Of a stretch of 64,000 nt of DNA, positions 11,894 through 21,822 are shown piece after piece (position 1 is the stretch's first letter; every line of letters starts with the position of its first letter). The notes under the pieces were generated by a model. The model saw only the letters and a list, made by a program, of their open reading frames with translations, ran no database searches and was not told the DNA's origin. A program made the position numbers and the translations under genes. The DNA comes from Laburnicola sp. R22_1 (taxonomy: Eukaryota > Ascomycota > Dothideomycetes > Pleosporales > Didymosphaeriaceae). Location: assembly GCA_014281115.1 (NCBI GenBank), contig JACONQ010000011.1, forward strand, positions 1,178,001 through 1,242,000, given 5' to 3'.

Positions 11894-12196
11894 ATGAAGC
11901 CGAGCGCTGGGGGGAGACTGTAGGTATAGCGGATGCGACACACGAGGCGAACGCCTCTACGAAGCCTAGAAGAAGGTGTACATTAGTATTAGAACTATTA
12001 TCTAGATAAGCCGCTAAGCATGTATAGATAGTGGTTAAGGGAGAGAAGGCAGGTCTCTGGGGACAGCTGGTCTTGTTTTGCAGGATGAAGTGGGGCGGAG
12101 CGGAGCAGCAATGATCCGGGACGCGTCGGCTGTCCGCCAAGCCCGCCTAACCGGGCATAGCTGCGGAGAAATCGCGGCTGAAACCGAGTAGGAATA

Positions 12197-12226
12197 AACC
12201 AACCAACCAACCAAACCGGCGATAGA
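12197..12226 (+). repeat. LINE 3' tail (AACC)4 and right target-site duplication
   Basis: Four AACC units at 12197-12212 are followed by AAACCGGCGATAGA (12213-12226). The tail is a short tandem repeat rather than poly(A), as in several fungal LINE lineages. Confidence 0.85.
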
Positions 12227-13810
12227 AGTTTGCGAATCCCAGGAAGGCCTGTACGTCTTTGACGCTGCGCGGCAGTTGCCATCCTTGGATCGTGCTAACC
12301 TTGGCGGGGTCCATCTCAATACCGTCCGTGGTCAGGATAAGTCCTAAGTACTTGACGCGTTTGACCTTGAATTGTGACTTATGGACGTCCAAGAACAGTC
12401 CAGCGTTAACGAGCTTCTCGACTACTGTCCAGACATGTGTCTCATGCTTGTTCTCATCGTCAGAATAGATAAGTACGTCGTCCAGGTACGCGGTACAGAA
12501 GTCATCCAGATGTTCTCTTAGGACGTCGTTAATGTAAGATTGAAAGGTCCCCGGGGCATTGCATAACCCAAATGGCATAACCAGGTACTTGTAAAGGCCA
12601 TAGCGGGTTAAGAAAGCTGTTTTTTCCTCGTCACCCTCCTTAACTCATACAGTGTTAAAAGCGGCTATTACGTCGACAATACTCATAATTCGTGCTTTTG
12701 TTAGTCGTGCCATAGTCTCCTTAATCGAGGGTGGAGCGTTCCGGTTCTTCTTTGTTGCCTTGTTCAAGGCGCGGTAATCGACGCAAATCCGCAGTCCCCT
12801 TCCGGGTTTCTTAATGCACAGTACGGGCGCGGCGTAAGGTGAGCTGCTTGGGCGAATGAAACCTTTGCCCAACATCTCGTTAATGTATACCTTCACCGCT
12901 CCACATTCCTTGCGGGTTAACCTATATATCTTAGGACGTGGTACTGTGGCCTCTGGATTCAGATTAATGGCATGGTCCACTCTAGGTCGACGCGGGGGTA
13001 GTTTATTAGCTTCCTTGGGATTAAATCCGTGAGCTAGGTCAACTAGAAATGGTGGCAATAGCTCGACAATTTCTTCTCTGGTGATCGCGGGCTTTTCTAG
13101 TTTCCTCATATACTTTTCGAAGTTGGCATCTGATACCACACAGTGTTGAGCAGCGCAGAGGTTGGCAATAATGTGTTCCTGCAGACTTTCCTTGTCTGAT
13201 TCTTCCCCACTAGGATCTAATAATTCCAGTCGTTCCTAGTGGTGTGGCTCAATAAAAATGACGGAGTCGGGATCCCTAGCGATCATCATTGCGGCTGCAC
13301 GGCCTAAAATAACGTCGATCCCGTTCTTTGCTGTCTTCTTACGCGTCGTACTGTCTGGTGGTTTGTTGTTGTAAATCTTTTCAGGCAGCGCGCTGTCCAA
13401 ACAGTTTACTAGGCAATGTGGCGATTTGAAGCTCAATGAATGGGTTTCTCCAAAAGAGGGGATTGGTGAATGGTGGTCCATCCAATTCATCCCCAATAAC
13501 ACGTCGAACTTACCGATTTCAGTGACGTAGCATAGCACTGGGCTAGTATAAGATCTATGCTTGATCGTGATCTCTACCGCGGTGCGGAGCTTAGTATAAG
13601 GATTGCCGTTAGCCAGAGCTAGGCTGACTGGTTGTTCCAAAGCAATTTCTTTAAGCTAGTGTTGTTTGACGACTCGTCGATGAATAAAACAGGTAGTGGC
13701 TCCCGTATCTACTAAGCTGAGTGCGCGGAGCCATTTTCGGGCCAGAGGGAGCTTGATATAACAGTCGAATTCCAGTTAACAGGTGGCGTCCAGTATAGGA
13801 GACATATCTA
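12227..13810 (-). pseudogene. Gypsy pol, 5' half: aspartic protease and reverse transcriptase
   Basis: It lies in the same minus-strand frame as the 3' half. The protease active site is SLVDTGATTCF, with DTG encoded at 13701-13709. A second protease motif, VLLGMNWM, lies at about 13,480. The RT holds [47 protein letters not shown] and the catalytic box [10 protein letters not shown] at about 12,480. The segment ends at [11 protein letters not shown], where the LINE has inserted. Stops at 12645 and 13236 interrupt the frame. The upstream limit is set near 13,810 because the gag-pol junction is damaged. Confidence 0.92.
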
Positions 13811-13942
13811 ACGCGATGGTAGATACAGCGTGCATGACTATAGGCTTGTTAAGGCTGTTGTACTTGGGTGCGGCTTCTAGGCGCTAGATAGTCTGCCAGA
13901 TTTCTTGTCGAGTTTTACGCTGTTGTTGCTCCTAATCGCGGT

Positions 13943-16010
13943 TTAGTTTAGGAGCCTCTTGTTTCCTAACTTATCCTTGTTGGTGGTTGATTTATATTGG
14001 AATTCGTCGCTGTCCTTGTCTTCTATGTCCTCTGCGTACGCATTTATGGCGGAGGCCAAAGCGGGGATATCTTTTGAAAGGACAAAGTCTTTGTCTTTGC
14101 AGGGTGCAGTCTCGTCGCGCGTTGTGTGTCCCGGCTTGCCACATTTGAAGCAAAGACCCAGTTTACTCATATGATGACGTTCCTTAGTCATTCGTTTGCG
14201 GGTGAGCGCCTAGGGGGCCCTGTCCTTTCGCGCTGAGGAACAGTCGCTTGGGGAACGCTTGCGGCTGGTGTCTTTACTGGATGACGTCGTTAACTTCTTA
14301 GGTCCCGAATGCAGTTGACTGTCAATGTCCAAATTGTACTGGTGGAGTTGACGTGCGCGGGCTAGGAAGGCCATTAAGCTCTTATTTAGTATCGAACTAG
14401 ACGAAGTTTGGCGGGCGAGACGGCTGTCCATAAGATGTTAGGCATGTCGAACTTTACCCATCTCGTCCATGGAAAGCAAGTTAATAATAGAGAGAAATCG
14501 CCCTTGCTACTGCGCAAATGTCTTGCCACACTTCTATTGCAACGTATTGTTATAAAGCTTCTGTTTAGCTTCTACAATCTAATTATAGGATATGTAGGTC
14601 TTATCTAAGGGCTTTAGCAGATCCTCTAATATATTAACTAAACTTAGGATTGGATAGACAAGGTTCTAGGTGTTGTCTTTAATAAAACAGTAAACGTAAT
14701 GGACTTTGTGTTCCTCTAATAGAAGTGTAATTGCCTTATTAACTGCAGTAATTCGCCAACGCTTATAATCCTCCTTGTCTTTACCACTGAAGGATTCTAT
14801 TTCTGGGGCCTTATAATGCGAGCCGCTAGTAGTCCCAACTAACATATAGGAGGCGCTAAAGGGTCGCTTGTCACGCGGGTCTCAAGTCTCCTAACGTTCA
14901 CAGTCGTTATCGCGCTGGTCTCGGTCGTTACGTTAGTCCTAATCTTCGCGTTGGTCGCGTTGGTCGTATACGTCTTCACACTTATTGCGATAGTCGCGGC
15001 GGTTGTAAAGGTTATCGCAGAAGGGTCCTTCGGCGGGTCGCGTTTGCGTGAAGCGACCATACATCGTACTAGTGGGATGGTAGTTAAAAGCAGGGTCGCT
15101 ATTCGGGGTGTAGATGTCTTGTCGCGGAGAACGCGCACGCCCATGCTCATAAGGAGTTGGTGATTTATTAAACTGGTCACGCGGGAGAGGTTAACCGCGT
15201 CCTAATACGTTATATAGTGAGCGCGTCTGAGCCCTTAGGGACCTAAGTTCGTTTTCGGCGGCGTACGCAGCTTGTTCGGCCATCTGCGCTTGACGCTCGA
15301 ACTGCTGAGCACGTCCTTGTAGTTGTTAAAATTCTTCTTTAGACTGTTGAGCGTCTTAGACGGCGTACTAATAATTGGCCTTAAGGTTGTAAAGCTCCAC
15401 AGAAGCGTTCTTATTCGCTTTAATAGCATTGTTATACTTTACCTATAGTTCTTATCTAACTTAGGTAACCTATTAAACGCGAGTTTGCATGTCTTTAAAG
15501 TCCTTCTTAGTGGTGGCCAAGTCTGCGCCTCGCTAACAGTGGGCATCTAATAGAGCATTATGAGCTTGTTGCAATTGCTTGTGAGCTTCTAGGTTAGTGC
15601 TGCTAGCCGCGTTGTAGGCGTTTCGCAACCGCTAAAATGTGGCCTCCAGCGCGTTAAGCCAAGAGAGTTTCTTGGCCAGTTGCTCGCCAGACTTAGCACA
15701 CTTCACAACAACATTAAACTAGGCGTTAGGGTGAGCTTGTACGTCTTCCGCGAACTTGGCTGCATTAGTTAGTTAAAACGTCTTTTCTACCCATTCTCCT
15801 TAAGCGTCCTTGTATTGGACCTCTATGTTATAGCCCAGCTCTCCTTTATTATTAACGGGCCCATAGGCTTCCACAAATAGGTTTAAAGCCCTTAAAGAGG
15901 TGCGTTGTCGTTTATCGCGCGTGAGGGGAGGCGGGGATTCGAAACGGATCTGCGGGAGCGACGCCTTCTTGGGTATCCGTAAATTGCCTGGGCTACAGCT
16001 GTTAGATTTT
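13943..16010 (-). pseudogene. Gypsy gag: coiled coil, Arg/Asp-rich linker, capsid, zinc knuckle
   Basis: One frame, one register away from pol, can be followed through stops. An N-terminal part (about 15,950-15,240) is strongly coiled-coil-like (FERQAQMAEQAAYAAENELR). An Arg/Asp/Gln-rich stretch (YDQRDQRED repeats) follows at 14,880-15,060. A capsid-like domain (APEIESFSGKDKEDYKRW) follows at about 14,800. A zinc knuckle, CFKCGKPGHTTRDETAPC, lies at about 14,150; its last spacing is 8 rather than the usual 4. The capsid/knuckle order fits Ty3/gypsy gag. A long N-terminal coiled coil ahead of the capsid is unusual for chromoviruses. The 5' limit is approximate. Confidence 0.75.
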
Positions 16011-17013
16011 GAACGCGAGGAGGCAGGAGATCTCTAGTCTCTCTCAAATTAGCAGCCGCAGTTAGGGGATTTCTGCGGCGTCTAAATAGTAACTTGGCGA
16101 CCTTCGCGGGGTTTGTTACGCTGTCTTACTAATTTTAACGCGTTAAATATGTCGTCTATAACATTAGTAGAGGTGTTAAAGTACTAAGACGGGTTTTAGG
16201 GAAGTTAGGTACGCTGAACATCAGGGCCTTAAAGCGCTAATCGGGCGCGAGGGTTCAGAGCTAGGATAACGGGTTGCGATTGGAATTACGAATTGCCAGC
16301 AATTGTCGTAGATTCTTGCGTGTCTGCTTATTCCTATTATTAGGCGAATATCTTTGCGAAAGAGGGTGTAAAGTTCCTAAGGTCGCCTACAGTTCTAGTT
16401 CAAGGTTAAGGAGTTAGAGTATTAGAATAAAATTCTCTAGGCATAGGCGACAAAGGTGCGCGGAGTTATCTATACTTGTTGTATTTACCACTCAGGCGAG
16501 GATAATCGGAATCCATGCTGTGGTGATGTGGAAGGTTGGTGGTTTTGGGTAAGGTGCGATCTTACGCCTCAGGCGGAGTTATAACAAAGTCGCTAGCCGG
16601 ATTTTTATAAACATCTGTTCTGCTAGCTTGCCCTAGATATCACTACTATCACTGTGAAACACTATATACTAATATAGTAGTAGGGGAGGCCAGGTCCTCT
16701 TCAAGCAGCGTACTTACCGCAGGTGTTCTATAGCGGCACACGCGTCGACCCGCGCGTCCAGCCCTACTACCTGCCTACTCTCCACGGTCTTTCTCTGCCG
16801 ACCGAGCCTGAGAGGGAGTATGCCCTTAGTCGTCAAGTTTCTACGTGTCGTCGTCGTCACTATTGTCGTTGGTAACCTAATCCGTACACACACCACTGCG
16901 CCCCACTTCTGGGCCTGCCACGCGATCGCGGGAGATGTTCGTCGACGCGCAATTCTCCGATTCGCTGGCACCCTGGCGGTGAGCCTGTCGCAGCTAGAAC
17001 CCTGGGGGGAGCG
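16011..17013 (-). other. Gypsy 5' leader/upstream gag region
   Basis: This 1-kb stretch between the primer-binding site and recognisable gag has mixed GC content. No domain could be read. A short minus-strand frame at 16714-16971 is Arg/Thr-rich and shows no family resemblance. It may be untranslated leader or a degraded gag N-terminus. Confidence 0.5.
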
Positions 17014-17023
17014 ATAGCAGTAT
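17014..17023 (-). promoter_or_regulatory. Candidate self-priming PBS of the gypsy element
   Basis: Two bases inside the 5' LTR, the minus strand reads ATACTGCTAT. It is perfectly complementary to ATAGCAGTAT inside the LTR (17085-17094 on the plus strand). No TGG-starting tRNA-type site is seen at the LTR border. The arrangement is that of Tf1-type elements, where the 5' end of the transcript folds back to prime. Confidence 0.65.
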
Positions 17024-17025
17024 AG

Positions 17026-17218
17026 TGTAAGGGTTCGGGCCCGCGATAGTTGGGATGAAAGTAAGTTGATTCCTAGTACATGAAATACTGCTATACCAAG
17101 TAGGTAGGCAGAAGGGCAGCACCTTATGGGTGCTGCCGCGCTAGTGGCCGAATTGGGCCTAGCGCCGGATCAACGTTATTCCGGGTTCCGAGCCAGGTGC
17201 CGCTATGGATCCATGACA
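17026..17218 (-). repeat. 5' LTR of the gypsy element
   Basis: 193 bp, read as identical to 3131-3323, and followed by AATAT (17219-17223). It would carry the promoter. The predicted transcript start is at 17094 on the minus strand, from the PBS complementarity. Confidence 0.95.
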
Positions 17219-17223
17219 AATAT

Positions 17224-18033
17224 AGCTCTTTATTTATTATATCTAGTAATATAATAATATTCTAGTAGCTTAACTATACTTCTTTTTTTATATAGAGTAG
17301 TATAGCTATAGTAGAGTTTTAAAAGTATATAGAAAATTAGCTAGATAAAGTTAAGAATAATTCCTAGAAATTTAGTAATCTTATATAGTAAGTAGGATTA
17401 TTAAAAGGGCCTTTTAATCTTAATATCTTTAATAACACCTAGCCCTAGCTATTTAGGCTATATTAGCTAGTTTTATAACTCTAGATTCTAAAGTGTAAAG
17501 TACTCCTTTAGTACCTAAATAGAGGATTAGGTTAGGTATTTATACTATAATAGTAGAATAAAGTAAAGTTATTACTAAAGAAGCTTAAAGATAAAAACTA
17601 GTAAAGTAAAGACATAGGGCAGTTACTAGATAATAAGTAGTAGTTCTTTAGAGACTATAAGAGTTTAAAAGCGCAGCTATAGCGTAAGAAGCTTATAGAT
17701 ATAATAGTAATTATCTAAGGTGCTATTAAGGTAAAAGGCTATAACTAAGCAATAAGGGTAAGGGTAAGCGGCGGCGGCGGGAGCACAGAGGAGATGGGCG
17801 GCGGCGAGGTCCTAAGGGGGCGGAATACAGCTTGCTAGTTGCGAGAGAAGATCTATAATATACTATATAGAAATAAGTTATTATAAAGTATACATACTTA
17901 TAAACTTTATAGCTAATACTAACTATATAAATATAAAAGTATATAAATTAGATAATTAGTATATATAGCGCACTCTAGCTATAAATAGCATAGAATTAAG
18001 TATTAGTATAGTTCTACCTAGTGCTATAATATG
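17224..18033. other. RIPed AT-rich remnant with a GC-rich patch (17755-17850)
   Basis: There is no open frame. The stretch 17,860-18,033 is a direct repeat of 46,070-46,265 and belongs to the large AT-rich element family. A patch at about 17,755-17,850 (TAAGGGTAAGGGTAAGCGGC, GGCGGCGGGAGCACAGAGG) is GC-rich and looks unmutated. Confidence 0.6.
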
Positions 18034-19322
18034 TGTGGCGTTAATTTATCTATCTAGGAGCAGGATAACAAAGGCTTTCATCTTAAATAACATAATAAAA
18101 AAAGCAGAGCCCCCTGCTTAGTAATTAAAAAAGGCGTAAAAAGGTAATAATAATAAAATACTATAATATAAAGGTATGGTCGGCTTATTAAACACCTTTT
18201 TTAACCTTTTTTTTAGTTTAAGGTTAAAGTAAATTAAGATAGAAGGTCATATATACTATATATAGTACCTAATTCTAATTAAAAACTAACTTTAAATATC
18301 TAATAACATAATAATAATTTAAACTTTAAACTTACTTACACCTTACCTATACTCTATAAGCTTCTAACCTATACAAAATTTACTTACGCTATACATAGCC
18401 TATCTAGCTTATTACTACTACTATTATTAATTATCTACGCTCGCGCCGCTACGCGGCGTACTCGCTTAAATAAGCTAACTTAATAGTAATAATAGTAATA
18501 ATAGCTAGAAGAATCTTACAGATTTATGCAACACTTTTATTACACTAGAGCTTATTAATAAACACCTTATCCTTTACCTTTTACTTCTTCTTTTAGATTT
18601 AGTTACTAATAAAGAGTAATTATATTTACTAAAGTAGGAATATAGTCTTCTTAGTTTTTAAGAACTAGATAAGCTACTAACCTAGCTAGTATATAAGAAT
18701 TGCCTTCTAAATAGTTAGGTATACTAGTCTTCTATAGATAATTATCTTATAAATAGAATAGAACTTTAGTATTAGTATTACCTTACTAGTAATAGTACAA
18801 ATCTTTAGCGTGTACTTTTTAGTAATAGCAAGTACTTCTTTAGAAATAATATTAATATCTAGATAGATAGTAGGGCGTAGGTGTAGAGAAATAGTAGAAA
18901 TTTTATTAAGGACAACCTTATTATAATAATAGAACAATAGTGTATTTAGTATATATTACTATTATTCTACTACTTATAAGAAATAGTATATACTTATTAA
19001 TATATTAACTTATATTATTTGTAATAATCTAGATAGTAGTTTATAACTTAAAATAGTAAAGAAAGGATAAGTAACTATAGTATTGCTACGCTAAAGTTTT
19101 ATTCTTCTCCTAAAGTTCTAAGTAGCCTCTTTATAAAAACTTTATATATAAAAGCTTCGCGCGCTAAGACTACTAAGCTTGCTTAGTAGTTTAAATACAC
19201 TTTTTTTATAATTTTCTTTTTATACTTTTTTTAATTACTAAGTAGGGGACTCTGCTTTTTTATTATATTATTTAAGATAAAAGCCTTTGTTATTCTACCC
19301 CTAGATAAATAAATTAACACTA
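18034..19322. mobile_element. Small DNA element with ~110-bp terminal inverted repeats ('S')
   Basis: The left end (18034-18145; TTAATTTATCTATCTAGGAG, AACAAAGGCTTTCATCTTAA, CTGCTTAGTAATTAAAAAA) is the inverted copy of the right end (19205-19322). The flanks rejoin: 46,250-46,285 contains an uninterrupted version (GCTATAATACAAAGGCGTG then TTATAGTAACTTATT), giving an empty site with a probable TA/ATA duplication. No coding capacity is readable; a short minus-strand frame at 18707-18937 is Leu/Ile/Lys-rich and not recognised. Confidence 0.65.
18178..18290 (-). repeat. Inverted partner of the repeat at 1-113
   Basis: The reverse complement matches window positions 1-113, including the run TCTTAATTTACTTTAACCTT. 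It lies just inside the left end of the S element. Confidence 0.75.
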
Positions 19323-19432
19323 TATAAAGATATATTATAGTAACTTATTATAATATATTTTATTAGTAGCCTGGATAGATTAGTCTACTAGACAGTTTTT
19401 GCTAAGACTATAATACTTCACTACAAATTATA

Positions 19433-21489
19433 ATATCTTAATAACACAACGCGTTATTATCTAATTAAGAAGGCAGAATTAAGCTTGTCTTTACGCCTAT
19501 TAGAATAAGCAAATTTTAAGCCTATAACGTATTACTGTAGTATATAATATCCTAAAGTCTACACTAAGCAATTAAATTAATAGAATTACTACCTAAGCAG
19601 ATATATAATTAGGTATAGCAAAGCTTACTATAACTAAAGAGCAGACGCTTATACAGTATATCCTTAATTTAGATTAGCAAGAATTTGCACTCTAGCTAAG
19701 TAAAGTAGAAGATATAGCTAATAAACTACTCGCTGCGCGGCATAGAGACCCTATAGGATAATACTAGGCTTAGCGCTTTATAAAGCGCGTATCTAAGCTT
19801 AAAATAGCTTTTAATTAAGCGAAGAACTAATAGAGAATATAATAGAAAGACCTAGAGGTTATAAATACATAGTTTTAGCTAGTAGAGGATATAAAAGCTA
19901 AGTATAGAGTGTAGAATAAAGATATTTATAACTTTAATAAGATAGGCTTCTAGATAGGAGTTATTAGCTTAATAAAGATTATAACTAGTTTAGAAAGATA
20001 TTCTTAATCTACGCTTATTTGGCTAAATAATTGCAAGTAAATTATAATAATTTAGAGTATTTACGCTGCTAGGTATATTACTCTGCCCTTTATTATTTAT
20101 AAAGGGCAAGTTTATATTTTAGCGTAGTATAAGGAGACTAGTATCTCTTATAATTAAAAGCTCTTAGTCTCTAAGACTGGCTAGACTAATAATAAGCTTA
20201 GAGTTGCGTAGTTAAAGCACTTTAACATGTATATAAGGCCGCGCATAGTAGAGTTATAAAGGTTACTTATTCTAAATAGCTATAAGAGCTACTACTGGTT
20301 GCGCTGCTGCCAGGTCGCGAACGCGACGACCGAACCATGGTTGAGCGTCCCATCGTCCACACTGCTCCCGCGGTTGCGACTCCGCGGTCCACTGCGGCTC
20401 TCCAACGGTCCACCAGTTAAGAGATGACATGTGACTCAGTCATGCCAGATGGCAGACTGTCCATTGACTGCCGTCGACAATGCTGCCGTGAAGAAAGTCG
20501 ACAACGAAATTATTGTTATTTTGTGTATATTTTGTTACTACTACTGTGTGCTAGGTAATGGATTTTAGTGCCTCCTGTTTTACTCCTCTCTGTGTATGGT
20601 GTGGACTCGACCTTGGTTAGAATCTCCACACGACGAAGATGTTTAATAAGAGCTACTACTTCTAGGATTTTAAGAATTATTGTCTAGAATAGAAGATTCT
20701 AACACTTTATATACTAGTGCACTTATCTTATTTTTTTAGCTACTTAATATAGTCTATTTTATACCACTAAAGCTAAAGTACTCTTAGTACGTATAGGACT
20801 TAGTGTGCTAATACGTCTTTTATATTAATAAAAAGGGCTTTTTACTAGCCTTTTGTAACGCGTTTTTTAATATATTTATACTAGAAAACTATAAAAAAGC
20901 CTTTAAGGCCTTTAGGCTTATTTTTTTAAATATATTAGTAGTAGTAGATTGCCTTAATATGCGTATTTACACTCTACCTTAGGGTACCCTACTAGATACA
21001 CTATAGTAAGCTAGGACCTTAAATATTATCCTTAAGTTTAGATTCTAGTTAAAGCTTATACGTAACTCTTTTATTTAGTCTTTACCTAATACTAAATTAA
21101 GCTACTTATAGCTTATAAAAGATACTAAACTTATTCTCTACTATAGTATACTTTAAAAGACCTATATTAAGGAACTTAAAAAGTAAATTAAGGTTCTAAT
21201 AAAGTGAAAAACGCGTAAAAGAAAGCGTATTTAGAAAGGTAGGACGCTAGGCTTTGCTTAGGAAGTAGATTTAGAGGTAGAAAGCCCTTTTATTAGAGTA
21301 AAGTTATTAAAAAGGGCGTAAGGTAGTAGTAAGAGAGAGGTAGATCTCTTAATACAATACTACTATAGAAGGTGTAAAGAGCCTAGGCATAATATAAAAA
21401 TCTATTAGATAAATAAAGAGATAAAGAAGAAGTTAGATATTACCCTTAGTAGCTTATTTTTAAATAGTATTAATAGTAAATTAGAGTGA
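19433..21489 (+). pseudogene. Pogo-type transposase, copy 2, destroyed
   Basis: It is the counterpart of the copy 1 transposase: the start codon is ATA, stops are numerous and a 349-bp insertion lies in the middle. The recognisable residues match copy 1 (for example the segment around 20,850-21,150, the C-terminal DDE tail). It has a higher TA content than copy 1, so this copy has gone through more RIP. Confidence 0.8.
20282..20660. mobile_element. 349-bp unmutated insert with 15-bp target duplication (candidate SINE/retroposon)
   Basis: The insert is 20297-20645, flanked by ATAAGAGCTACTACT at 20282-20296 and 20646-20660. Pogo copy 1 provides the empty site with one such copy (about 1870-1890, minus strand). 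The insert is GC-rich at one end and shows no TAG/TA saturation although its host is heavily mutated. It has palindromes (GTCGCGAACGCGAC, TGACTCAGTCA). Read on the minus strand it has a B-box-like GGTCGAGTCC (20603-20612) near its start and ends in AACC, the tail unit of the LINE in this window. No coding potential is seen. Confidence 0.8.
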
Positions 21490-21593
21490 TTTTATTATAG
21501 GTTACTAAAAAGCTAAAAATAATAGGTTAACTTTATCTTATAATAGTACGCATTTAGTACATTAGGAAAATTTTTCATTTTAGCTTAGCGCAA

Positions 21594-21785
21594 TTTTGCT
21601 TAAACGTGTATAAATATACGTAGGTATATATAAACCTGTCTAAATATGCAAGTATATATAGGCATACATAGTTATGCGCAAACCTACCTAAATATGTAAG
21701 CATATATAAATATGCATAGGCATGTGCAAATCTGCCTAAATATATAAGCATACACAAATATACTTAAGTAAGTATATAAATATAT
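21594..21785. repeat. 48-bp tandem repeat at the left end of the big element
   Basis: About 3.5 units share AAACCTGCCTAAATATGTAA, then a TATATA-rich half. 48 is a multiple of 3, so a minus-strand 16-residue repeat frame (YLGRFAHAYAYLYML type) is open by arithmetic. Subterminal repeats of this kind are common transposase-binding sites in large DNA transposons. Confidence 0.75.
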
Positions 21786-21822
21786 AATATTATAAGAAAG
21801 TATATATAAATCTAGGTTGTAT

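Larger units (their letters stand above)
6254..12212 (+). mobile_element. LINE-type (Tad1/I-like) non-LTR retrotransposon inserted in gypsy pol
   Basis: The element is 5,959 bp with a 14-bp target duplication, a 133-bp leader starting GAAAAAAAAAACACC, ORF1 (zinc knuckles), ORF2 (endonuclease, RT, RNase H, C-terminal zinc finger), about 300 bp of 3' UTR and a tail of four AACC units (12197-12212). Both the 5' leader and the tail are present, so it looks full length. It is less AT-biased than its surroundings. Seven premature stops in ORF2, all explicable by C-to-T/G-to-A changes, make this copy inactive. Confidence 0.93.
3131..17218 (-). mobile_element. Ty3/gypsy chromovirus LTR retrotransposon, complete but RIP-damaged and split by a LINE
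   Basis: The element is 14,088 bp, bounded by two 193-bp LTRs (TG...CA) that read identical, with 5-bp duplication AATAT on both sides (3126-3130 and 17219-17223). Without the nested LINE and its duplication it is about 8.1 kb. Order on the minus strand: 5' LTR, PBS, gag, protease, RT, RNase H, integrase (HHCC and DDE), chromodomain, polypurine tract, 3' LTR. Pol lies in the -1 frame relative to gag. The protease-RT-RNaseH-integrase order and the chromodomain place it in the chromoviruses. All coding parts carry TAG/TAA stops, so it is not autonomous. Confidence 0.95.
19349..21559 (+). mobile_element. Pogo/Fot1-type transposon, copy 2, main part (strongly RIPed)
   Basis: It starts with TATAATATATTTTATTAG and follows copy 1 in reverse orientation through the whole transposase. 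It stops abruptly at 21,559 in the 3' non-coding part (GTACGCATTTAGTA). The missing end starts at 46,461 (TAACTAAAAATTAGATAAAG) and runs to the other TIR at 46,835. The left flank (TTATAGTAACTTATTA) and right flank fit an uninterrupted copy at 46,274-46,300, so it inserted at TA inside the large AT-rich repeat. Confidence 0.85.

Noticed and set aside
17755..17775. Telomere-like TAAGGGTAAGGG
   Set aside because: Only two units and not the canonical fungal TTAGGG array; flanked by internal repeats.
21575..21757. 60-codon minus-strand frame with a 16-residue repeat
   Set aside because: It is explained by a 48-bp tandem repeat whose period is a multiple of three; no ATG-based gene context and deep inside RIPed DNA.
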